The translations under genes and the position numbers were made by a program. DNA of 12,609 nucleotides from CAITWF01 sp038231575 (lineage in GTDB: Bacteria; Verrucomicrobiota; Verrucomicrobiia; Opitutales; Opitutaceae): positions 1 to 12,609 of the forward strand of contig JBBRLB010000158.1 in assembly GCA_038231575.1 (NCBI GenBank), written 5' to 3'. The notes below the pieces were generated by a model. The model saw nothing but the letters and a program-made list of their open reading frames with translations, did not search any database and was not told where the DNA came from. Numbering within the stretch: position 1 is the first letter of the stretch; each line of letters starts with the position of its first letter. Below are positions 7,716 to 12,609 of the stretch, piece after piece.

Positions 7716-8831
7716 ATGAACCCACCCCTGTTGCCCCGCGCCCCGCGCGGCCGTGGAATTTTTGCTGCCGCATTTGCCGGATTGCTGTTCACCGCGTCGT
7801 GGACGCTCGCCGCCGCATCGTTCAAGGTCGACCATCACCTGCCGGCGACTCCCGCCAACACCGTCGACGGATTTTTCTCCGCCGACACGCCGCCGGTCCT
7901 GCGGATCAAATCCGGCGAGGTCGTCGAGATCGACACGGTCAATCCGGCGGGCGTGCGCGACGACAACCCGACGAAATTTTTCAACGACAACGGCGTGTCG
8001 CTTGATTTGCCCGCCGTCAAAGATATCCTCGCGATCAAGAAAGAGCTGAAGCCGTCCGGCTTTCGCGCGCATCTGATGACGGGACCGATCTTCGTCGAAG
8101 GCGCGCTGCCGGGTGATACGCTCGAGGTGCGGGTGCTCGACGTGAAATCACGCGCGCCCTACGGCGTGAACGGCGGCGGCCCCGGTCGCGGCGGCGTGCC
8201 CGACCTCGTGCCGCGGCCGTTCTCCCGCTTCATCCCGCTCGATCTCGAGCGGCAGGTCGCGAAATTCACTGACACCATCGAGGTGCCGCTGCGGCAGTTT
8301 CAGGGCGTCATGGGCATCGCTCCGACCGCCGCGCGCGGCAGATTGAGTTCGATCCCGCCGTATCCCGAACTCGGTGGCAACATGGACAACAAGCATCTCG
8401 GCCAGGGCGCGACGATTTTCTACCCGGTGCAGACCGAGGGCGCGCTCTTCCAGACCGGCGATCCGCATGCCGCGCAGGGCAACGGCGAGGTGAGCATCAC
8501 CGCCATCGAGAGCAGCAACACCGTCACGTTACAGTTCATCGTGCGCAAGGATCTCGCGCTCAAAACCGTCCGCGCCGAGACGCCGACGCACTACATCCTG
8601 ATGGGGTTCGATGGCGAACTGAGCATGGCGATGCGCATGGCGATCACGCAGACGCTCGATTTCCTGAAGGAGAAACAGAAACTCGATTTCTTCGATGCGC
8701 TCTCGCTCGCGAGCATCGGCGTCGACTTCGAGGTCACACAGGTGGTCGACCAGACCAAGGGCATCCACGCAATGGTGCCGAAAGCGCTGTTCAAGGACGG
8801 CTCGACCACGGGTTATTGGTATCAGCCGTGA
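7716..8831 (+). CDS. Exported acetamidase/formamidase family protein
   Basis: A 371-residue member of the FmdA/AmdA family, whose studied members hydrolyse formamide or short-chain amides to ammonia and acid. The N-terminus RAPRGRGIFAAAFAGLLF (8-25) continuing to LAAA (31-34) is a signal peptide with a likely cut near residue 34, so the enzyme acts outside the cytoplasm. Family features include the beta-rich N-terminal domain (GEVVEID), TGPIFVEGALPGDTLEVRVLDV, FQGVMGIAP, and GGNMDNKHLGQGATIFYPV followed by LFQTGDPHAAQGNGEVS. Cytoplasmic family members lack the leader. Real substrate unknown. The gene appears monocistronic, converging on the SIS gene. Confidence 0.88.
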   Translation: MNPPLLPRAPRGRGIFAAAFAGLLFTASWTLAAASFKVDHHLPATPANTVDGFFSADTPPVLRIKSGEVVEIDTVNPAGVRDDNPTKFFNDNGVSLDLPAVKDILAIKKELKPSGFRAHLMTGPIFVEGALPGDTLEVRVLDVKSRAPYGVNGGGPGRGGVPDLVPRPFSRFIPLDLERQVAKFTDTIEVPLRQFQGVMGIAPTAARGRLSSIPPYPELGGNMDNKHLGQGATIFYPVQTEGALFQTGDPHAAQGNGEVSITAIESSNTVTLQFIVRKDLALKTVRAETPTHYILMGFDGELSMAMRMAITQTLDFLKEKQKLDFFDALSLASIGVDFEVTQVVDQTKGIHAMVPKALFKDGSTTGYWYQP

Positions 8832-8844
8832 GGGGTTTGTCGTG

Positions 8845-8974
8845 GGGCGTCAGATTTGCTGATGCCGTGTCTGGGATGGATTGGGTCCGTGCCTCGATCC
8901 GCCCGTTTCCCTGAGCGGCGTCAACCCGTTGACCCCCCTTGGGCGGCGCCGAAGGCGACCAGGGACTGACGCCC
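8845..8974. other. Convergent gap with a spaced inverted repeat
   Basis: The 154-bp gap between the formamidase-like gene and the SIS gene contains GGGCGTCAG (8845-8853) and its exact complement CTGACGCCC (8966-8974), plus a small palindrome GTCAAC-CC-GTTGAC (8920-8933). No T-run or coding potential is seen. The arms are 112 bases apart and may be chance. Confidence 0.25.
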
Positions 8975-8985
8975 AACAACCGATC

Positions 8986-9546
8986 TTAGGTCGGAAACGC
9001 CGCGTCGATCAGCTCGCAGAAGTAGTGGATCAGAAACAGGTGCGACTCTTGCGTCGCCGGGCCGCTTTGGCCCGGGATGATCAATTCGCACGTGGCGAGG
9101 CCCTTCGCCTTGCCGCCGCCGCGGCCGAGAAACGCGATCGATTCAATGCCGACTTTCTTCGCCTCGTGCAACGCGGCGAGAATGTTGGCGGAGTTGCCGC
9201 TCGACGTGAGCACGACGACGAGATCGCCCGGCTGCGCCAGGCCGGCGACCTGGCGGGAGAAAATCTGGTCGTAACCAAAATCGTTGCCGATGCAGGTGAC
9301 GAGCGAGCCGTCCGACGACAGCGCGAGGGCGGGGAGGGAGTGGCGGGTTTTGGCGTAGCGGCCGACGAGTTCGGTGGCGAAGTGAGCGGCCTCGGCCGCG
9401 CTGCCGCCGTTGCCGCAGATCAAGAGTTTCCCGCCGCGCTGCAACGTCGCGAGGATCATCGCGCCCGCCCGATCGATCGCGGGGCGGAGCGTCGGGAGGG
9501 CCGCGAGGGTGCGCGTCGTTTCGGCGAGGGCGGCTTCGAAAGTCAT
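8986..9546 (-). CDS. gmhA: SIS-domain phosphoheptose isomerase-like protein
   Basis: A 186-residue sugar-isomerase (SIS) fold protein resembling GmhA, which converts sedoheptulose 7-phosphate to D-glycero-D-manno-heptose 7-phosphate for LPS core synthesis. Motifs: LLICGNGGSAAEAAHFATEL (41-60) with Glu59, VGRY (61-64), IGNDFGYDQIF, TSSGNSANI (114-122), and ATQESHLFLIHYFCELID (164-181). His174 fits the catalytic histidine. Start ATG 9546 gives a family-typical length. The frame remains open upstream as far as 9696 through a transposase remnant, so a longer fused product is formally possible. DiaA-like SIS proteins are the main alternative; the CELID end favours GmhA. Confidence 0.87.
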   Translation of the reverse strand: MTFEAALAETTRTLAALPTLRPAIDRAGAMILATLQRGGKLLICGNGGSAAEAAHFATELVGRYAKTRHSLPALALSSDGSLVTCIGNDFGYDQIFSRQVAGLAQPGDLVVVLTSSGNSANILAALHEAKKVGIESIAFLGRGGGKAKGLATCELIIPGQSGPATQESHLFLIHYFCELIDAAFPT

Positions 9547-9553
9547 GGGTTTG

Positions 9554-9578
9554 TTTTCACAGGAGCTAACGCAGAGAG
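9554..9578. repeat. Solo right half-arm of palindrome C
   Basis: TTTTCACAGGAGCTAACGCA and the bases following closely match the right arm of the palindromes at 9749-9777 and 9929-9957. No left arm is present here. It lies 8-32 bases upstream of the gmhA ATG and just beyond the RAYT remnant, which is therefore bracketed by palindrome sequence on both sides. Confidence 0.65.
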
Positions 9579-9603
9579 CCGGGGAGGGGAAGACATTGTT
9601 GGG

Positions 9604-9660
9604 GCGGTTGAGCACGTGATAACACGCCCCGGAAAATCCGAGTCTCAGCTTGCGAGCCAT
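9604..9660 (-). pseudogene. N-terminal remnant of a REP-associated tyrosine transposase (RAYT, Y1_Tnp family)
   Basis: From ATG 9660 the minus strand reads MARKLRLGFSGACYHVLNR. This is the characteristic RAYT opening (family pattern MARxLRxxFxGAxYHVxxRGN), containing the first strand and the His of the YHV block. After Arg19 the expected Gly-Asn and the rest of the ~200-residue protein, including the HUH motif and catalytic Tyr, are missing; the sequence passes into a palindrome half-arm. The remnant stays in frame with gmhA. Family knowledge: RAYTs mobilise REP palindromes. Seen here: palindromes directly on both sides. Confidence 0.7.
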
Positions 9661-9785
9661 CCTCCGCCTTCCGCCTTCCGTCCTCATTGCCTTCACCTCT
9701 GCGACCTCTGCGACCTCCTGTAAAAAACTGCCTTGGTTTCGAATCGGATTTTACAGGAGCACGCAGAGAGCGCAGAGAGACGGAA
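9661..9785. repeat. Palindrome C, copy 1
   Basis: Stem 9697-9725 against 9749-9777: CTCTGCG, 2-nt internal loop, CTCTGCG, 2-nt internal loop, CTCCTGTAAAA, then a 23-nt loop (9726-9748) and the complementary right arm. The 11 innermost pairs are perfect. A pyrimidine-rich stretch (CCTCCGCCTTCC type) precedes it. The loop carries CTTGGTTT and AATCGGATT, words shared with the loop of hairpin A at 77-112. Confidence 0.9.
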
Positions 9786-9840
9786 GACTGAGCACCGAGA
9801 GCAGCAGACCGCCTTCGGGCCTCCGTCGTCCGTCGTCTAT

Positions 9841-9965
9841 CCTCCGCGTTCCGTCCTCCGTCCTCATTGCCTTCACCTCTGCTACCTCTGCGACCTCCTG
9901 TAAAAAACTGCCTTGGTTTCGAACCGGATTTTACAGGAGCACGCAGAGAGCGCAGAGAGACGGCA
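9841..9965. repeat. Palindrome C, copy 2
   Basis: Repeats copy 1 at an exact 180-bp offset with only a few substitutions; one affects the outer stem (CTCTGCT at 9877-9883) and one the loop (AACCGGATT). The innermost 11-bp arms are unchanged. Bases 9786-9840 between the copies are unrelated spacer rich in CCTCCGTC-like words. The 590-bp stretch 9547-10136 has no intact gene. Confidence 0.9.
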
Positions 9966-9995
9966 GACTTTACGCCTGCCACTCCGAGGTCGGCC

Positions 9996-10062
9996 GCGTT
10001 ATCCCCGACGCACTGCTCGACGCGCCCGATATCCCACGCCGCCGCGGATTAAGGATAATCCG
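9996..10062. repeat. Dispersed small repeat, copy 2
   Basis: GCGTTATCCCCGACGC (9996-10011) and GCGGATTAAGGATAATCCG (10044-10062), matching the pair of words at 6903-7012. Here GGATTA-AGGA-TAATCC is a perfect 6-bp stem with an AGGA loop. It is downstream of the integrase stop codon. Confidence 0.6.
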
Positions 10063-10136
10063 GCCCACCTCCGTCCTCCGCAGCCCGCCCTCCGCCTTCA
10101 CAGGTCACCGGTCACCAATCATCCATCCCCACCGCA

Positions 10137-11483
10137 TCACCCATCGAGCGGACTCCGCACCCCCAGCCCGGGCTTCTGCATCACGTGCGTATAAATCTGC
10201 GTCGTCTCGACGCTCTCGTGTCCGAGCAATTCCTGCACCGTCCTGATATCCGCCCCACCTTCCAACAAATGCGTCGCGAAGCTGTGCCGCAGCACGTGCG
10301 GCGTCACGCGCTTGGTGATTCCCGCCGCGAAGGTCGCCCGCAGGATCGCTTGTTGAAACGCGCTATCGGAAACGTGATGCCGGCGCTGCACCCGCGTCGC
10401 CGGGTCGATACTTGTTTCCCGGGACGGAAATAACCACTGCCACTCGAATCGCTCGCCGGCTCGCGTGTATTTGGTCGCGAGCCCTTCCGGCAACCACACG
10501 CCGGGCAAGCCGGCGGTGCGGTCCCGCGCATGCAACGGCTTCAGCCGTTCGAGATGGGCTTCGAGCGCCGGGACTAATACCGCGGGCAGGACCGTCATGC
10601 GATGTTTCGCTCCTTTGCCATCGTAAACCTGCAGTCGCGCCCGGGCCAGATCCAGATGGTGCACCCTGAGGCGCAACAGCTCCATCAGCCGCAGCCCTGC
10701 GCCGTAGGCCAATTCCGCCATCAGCCGGTTCGTCCCGCTGAGATGAACAAACACCCGGCCCAGTTCAGCCTTCGTGAGCACCGTGGGGACTTTTCGTCCG
10801 GCCTCGGCACGTTGAAACGGAATCTCGCCGAGTTGCCGCTGAAACGCCTCCTGCACCAAAAACACCAGCGCGTTCAACGCCTGCTTCTGCGTGCTTTGGC
10901 TCGCCCGGTGTTCCACTGCCAGGCTGCTGAGGAATGCGCCGACTTCCGCTGCCTCCGCCGTGCGCACGCAGCGTGGCGCGATGAACCGCGCGAAGCGCGC
11001 CGCCCACTCGCGGTAAATTTGCTCCGTCCGCCAGAGCAGCCCCTTGCGCCGCAACGCGACGATCAATTCACGTTCCCACTCCGGTCCGCCCAAGTCCGCG
11101 GCCGCCCGCGGCGGCTCGGTGGGGCGCGCCGCGTGCTGCAACGGGACCGCAGTCGGCGGTGTCGTCGGGCCCGGCGAAGAGGCCGGCTGCCACCGGCCGC
11201 GCCCAACGAACCACCGCAATGCCAATCGCGCCGACTCGTGGTCGGCCACGTAGTGCCGGGCCAGGACAATCGTCACCGGCGCGTGACGCAGTTTGCAGTG
11301 ACGGAGGAAGGCCAGGATTTCGCGTTGAAACGAAATCTGCTGATGCGGCGAAAGATGGGACGCCGCCAGCAGCGCCTTCCACTGGGGAAACGAGACCGCG
11401 GCGCGATCGGAGTCGGAAGCAATCAAGTCCGCCATGAATGCGATCAGGCTTTGATCGCCGCCGAAAGGAAAGCCGGCCAACAC
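10137..11483 (-). CDS. intI: Integron integrase (tyrosine recombinase) with N-terminal extension
   Basis: A 448-residue site-specific recombinase that inserts and excises gene cassettes at attI and attC. Catalytic set: Arg265 (GAGLRLMELL), the GKGAKHR lysine loop (289-295), His396-x-x-Arg399 (HVLRHSFATHLLEGG), His422 (LLGHES) and Tyr431 (QIYTHV). The IntI-specific insertion that distinguishes it from XerC/D is present at about 320-370 (GLPGVWLPEGL, KYTRAGERFEWQWLFPS). The SAM-like core-binding domain spans ~134-228. Residues 1-130 are extra relative to IntI1: a helical block (31-95, containing FLRHCKLRHAPVT and ALRWFV) and a proline-rich linker (100-126). The start is GTG 11483, with a stop just upstream at 11520-11522; ATG 11435 is an alternative. 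The gene diverges from the cassettes, as in typical integrons. Confidence 0.95.
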   Translation of the reverse strand: MLAGFPFGGDQSLIAFMADLIASDSDRAAVSFPQWKALLAASHLSPHQQISFQREILAFLRHCKLRHAPVTIVLARHYVADHESARLALRWFVGRGRWQPASSPGPTTPPTAVPLQHAARPTEPPRAAADLGGPEWERELIVALRRKGLLWRTEQIYREWAARFARFIAPRCVRTAEAAEVGAFLSSLAVEHRASQSTQKQALNALVFLVQEAFQRQLGEIPFQRAEAGRKVPTVLTKAELGRVFVHLSGTNRLMAELAYGAGLRLMELLRLRVHHLDLARARLQVYDGKGAKHRMTVLPAVLVPALEAHLERLKPLHARDRTAGLPGVWLPEGLATKYTRAGERFEWQWLFPSRETSIDPATRVQRRHHVSDSAFQQAILRATFAAGITKRVTPHVLRHSFATHLLEGGADIRTVQELLGHESVETTQIYTHVMQKPGLGVRSPLDG

Positions 11484-11621
11484 CCGAAAATCAGGTAAGC
11501 GGCCCCGAGATTTTGTGATTCAAGAAGTTCCTCACTTCGGTTCTAGTTTCCTCATGAACCCCACCCCTGCCTCATTTCCGGCAAAAGCCCAACTCAGTTG
11601 GTCCCAATAACACTGTTCGGC
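11484..11621. other. Putative attI recombination region and cassette junction
   Basis: The region lies between the intI start and the first cassette. It ends in GTTCGGC (11615-11621), identical to the right core site of the attC at 12012-12018, so the recombination point is expected after G11615. Nearby are a perfect palindrome CCAACTCAGTTGG (11589-11601) and a direct repeat TTCCTCA at 11528-11534 and 11548-11554, which may be integrase-binding boxes. I could not identify a convincing Pc promoter. Confidence 0.7.
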
Positions 11622-12012
11622 AAGATCGATGCACTTCCTCGCGATAGCAGGTGGCGTTCCTCCGGTTCTTGAGCTTGCGGTGCTGATTTTTGTCGTCGGC
11701 GGATTTCTTGCCATGATTTGGGCCGCTCTGGTTTGCCTAAGAAAGAAATCACCCAAGGCCGGAATCACCGCTGTCGCGATCATTCTAGTTCAGGCTGCGG
11801 TGATGCAGCCGTGGCGTTTTCAAGAACCGTTCAATGCCAGCGACGCCGATGAGGTCGCGGATATTAAGCAAGGCCGCCAAATCAAGATTGCGTGGATGGC
11901 CTTCTCGGCTGTCAGTTTCGCTATTGTGACGCTGGCGTTTATTCGAAGAAAAGAAGAGCCGAACCAGGCGCCAGAGCCAACGGCCCCGAGCGGCCGTGGC
12001 TCATCTTAAACG
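11616..12012 (+). mobile_element. Integron gene cassette 1
   Basis: A 397-bp unit bounded by the two GTTCGGC core sites. It consists of 13 leader bases, one ORF, and an attC at its 3' end. Base composition is visibly AT-richer than the neighbouring chromosomal genes, as expected of an acquired cassette. Orientation is the standard one, away from intI. Confidence 0.85.
11629..12009 (+). CDS. Cassette-encoded small membrane protein with attC-encoded tail
   Basis: A 126-residue protein of unknown function. Three predicted transmembrane helices: about 12-37 (LAVLIFVVGGFLAMIWAALV), 44-62 (around ITAVAIILVQAAV) and 87-105 (around IAWMAFSAVSFAIVTLAFI). A polar loop (63-86) carries acidic residues and positive residues follow each end. 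The ATG lies 13 bases inside the cassette; an in-frame TAA at 11608-11610 rules out an earlier start. No clear Shine-Dalgarno sequence. The last ~17 residues, PNQAPEPTAPSGRGSS, are encoded by the attC site and the stop TAA is in its unpaired spacer. NQAPEPT-type tails recur in environmental integron cassette proteins, in my recollection. I do not recognise a family for the body of the protein. Confidence 0.75.
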   Translation: MHFLAIAGGVPPVLELAVLIFVVGGFLAMIWAALVCLRKKSPKAGITAVAIILVQAAVMQPWRFQEPFNASDADEVADIKQGRQIKIAWMAFSAVSFAIVTLAFIRRKEEPNQAPEPTAPSGRGSS

Positions 12013-12018
12013 TTCGGC
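11958..12018. other. attC recombination site
   Basis: A 61-base site that folds as required. R'' GCCGAAC (11958-11964) pairs perfectly with R' GTTCGGC (12012-12018). Unpaired central spacers lie at 11965-11973 and 12003-12011. GAGCC-A-ACGGCC (11974-11985) pairs with GGCCGTGGCTC (11992-12002), leaving A11979 extrahelical, and the loop is CCGAGC. The core deviates at one position from the consensus GTTRRRY, but matches the attI junction exactly. Confidence 0.92.
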
Positions 12019-12183
12019 GTCGCGTATGTTTCTTCTGAGAAAATCTTCGAGTGGAGTTGGCGACAGGCCTGCGGAAGTTTGCGTCGGCCAAAAAAGTTGT
12101 CTGGCTCGGCTGCGTAGCTCCTAAAAAGTTTCGGTCCCGAATCTCAGAGGTCATTTAACCCCGTCGCCCCAGCGAAAATAAAA

Positions 12184-12333
12184 ATGCGTCGTGACGCTTC
12201 ACAGAAAGACTGGCGAGTTGGCCCGAGCCTTTTCCTGCCGCGTCTGCGTTGGCCGAACCAGGCGCCAGAGCCAACGACCCCGGTCCGTCCTTTTTCGACG
12301 TCAGAGGTAAACACGGCGCAAAGAGTATTCTGA
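12184..12333 (+). CDS. Short ORF in the second cassette, possibly truncated
   Basis: A 49-codon ORF starting MRRDASQKDWRVG and containing PNQAPEPTTPV, in the same reading frame of the half attC site as the tail of the first cassette protein. Its TGA is the first triplet of the IS3-like element. The upstream part of this cassette (12013-12183) shows only a 32-codon ORF at 12026-12124 and no recognisable protein. It may be a decayed cassette gene or chance. Confidence 0.3.
   Translation: MRRDASQKDWRVGPSLFLPRLRWPNQAPEPTTPVRPFSTSEVNTAQRVF
12252..12290. other. Left half of a second attC site (truncated)
   Basis: The first 25 bases (12252-12276) are identical to 11958-11982 of the complete attC: GCCGAAC, the same spacer, and GAGCC-A-ACG with the extrahelical A. 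The expected L' (GGCTC) and R' (GTTCGGC) never follow; after GGTCCGTCC the sequence is unrelated, and an IS begins at 12331. The site should be unable to recombine. Confidence 0.75.
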
Positions 12334-12359
12334 GGTGGACCCCGAAAACTGGACAGGAG

Positions 12360-12394
12360 GGATCGTTAAATCCAAACCCAAGAAAGAACGATCC
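12360..12394. other. Stem-loop upstream of IS orfA
   Basis: GGATCGTT (12360-12367) and AACGATCC (12387-12394) form a perfect 8-bp stem with a 19-base loop, ending 2 bases before the orfA ATG. It would cover the ribosome-binding region. Limiting transposase translation from outside transcripts is a known strategy of insertion sequences; its use here is inference. Confidence 0.5.
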
Positions 12395-12396
12395 AC

Positions 12397-12609
12397 ATGT
12401 CGAAGAAACGTCGCCAGCATAACCCTGAGTTCAAAGCCAAAATCGGTCTAGAAGCGCTGAAGGGCATCTAGCCGGTGCACGCGATTGCCGCGAAGCACCA
12501 GATCCATCCGGTGCAAGTGAGCCAATGGAAGAAGGAGGTGGCCGAGCGGCTGCCGGAGGTGTTTAGCCGGAAAGCGGATCCGGGCGCGGCGGAGGCGAAG
12601 GCGCGGGAA
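12397..12609 (+). pseudogene. IS3-family transposase OrfA with in-frame amber stop (partial)
   Basis: ATG 12397 opens MSKKRRQHNPEFKAKIGLEA, the helix-turn-helix N-terminus typical of IS3-family OrfA. Codon 25 is TAG (12469-12471), where homologues usually have Glu or a similar residue in ALKG-x-xPV; one base change from GAG would give it. The frame then continues as PVHAIAAKHQIHPVQVSQWK to the window edge, clearly the rest of the same domain. So the gene is disrupted by a point mutation (or a sequencing error) and not by a frameshift. Confidence 0.8.

Larger units (their letters stand above)
12331..12609 (+). mobile_element. IS3-family insertion sequence, left end (runs off window)
   Basis: TGAGGTGGACCCCGAAAACT followed by GGACA looks like an IS3-family terminal inverted repeat (TG start, CCCCGAAAA, TGGACA end). 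The orfA start follows 66 bases later. The right end and orfB lie beyond the window, so the target duplication cannot be checked. Confidence 0.78.

Noticed and set aside
9661..9965. CRISPR array
   Set aside because: Only two units, each ~125 bp and palindromic, with a 180-bp offset; no short repeats or regular spacers and no cas genes.
9650..10246. 198-codon plus-strand ORF across the repeat region
   Set aside because: It is the translation of two copies of the 180-bp repeat, giving a duplicated peptide, and overlaps the integrase end; repeat-derived.
11513..11546. Candidate Pc promoter TTGTGA ... TTCTAG in the attI region
   Set aside because: Spacing of 22 bp is too long and neither box is a good match; not enough to call a promoter.
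11939..12154. 71-codon minus-strand ORF across the attC and second cassette
   Set aside because: It runs through the attC hairpin and has no recognisable motif; cassette genes normally run the other way.

Overview
The window is a high-GC bacterial chromosome segment with compact gene packing and several families of small palindromic repeats. The style of the proteins (an exported D-aminoacylase lacking the usual HxH, an exported formamidase-like protein, a DUF1570-like metallopeptidase with TPRs, a RAYT-type N-terminus and an IntI with a long N-terminal extension) suggests Verrucomicrobiota, perhaps Opitutaceae. This is inferred from gene style; the window holds no rRNA or other phylogenetic marker.

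Bases 1-8985 are ordinary housekeeping and catabolic genes. They are, in order: the tail of an unknown gene, a gamma-class carbonic anhydrase-like protein, an exported N-acyl-D-amino-acid deacylase, and convergent dihydrofolate reductase (folA). Then comes a plus-strand operon of alanine dehydrogenase (ald), an exported zinc-metallopeptidase/TPR protein joined by a 4-bp GTGA overlap, and pseudouridine-5'-phosphate glycosidase (psuG). A minus-strand cyclophilin and a divergent exported acetamidase/formamidase follow. A phosphoheptose isomerase-like SIS protein lies on the minus strand at 8986-9546.

Bases 9547-10136 hold no intact gene but are densely structured. There is a half palindrome arm, a 19-codon remnant of a REP-associated tyrosine transposase (RAYT), and two nearly identical copies of a large palindrome exactly 180 bp apart. 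The palindrome arms are built from 9-nt units. Palindromes of similar three-unit design but different sequence lie just upstream of the carbonic anhydrase gene (48-141) and between folA and ald (2980-3071). A second small repeat family occurs at 6903-7013 and 9996-10062.

Bases 10137 to the end are a chromosomal integron. The integron integrase gene is on the minus strand and diverges from an attI region. A GTTCGGC junction at 11615-11621 is followed by one complete 397-bp cassette encoding a three-helix membrane protein. A well-formed attC hairpin follows at 11958-12018. A second cassette ends in a half attC site with no recognisable right half, and 41-55 bp further on an IS3-family element begins at 12331 and runs off the window. 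Its orfA carries an in-frame amber codon. The cassette ORF reads into its attC, which supplies the last ~17 residues of the protein, including NQAPEPT.
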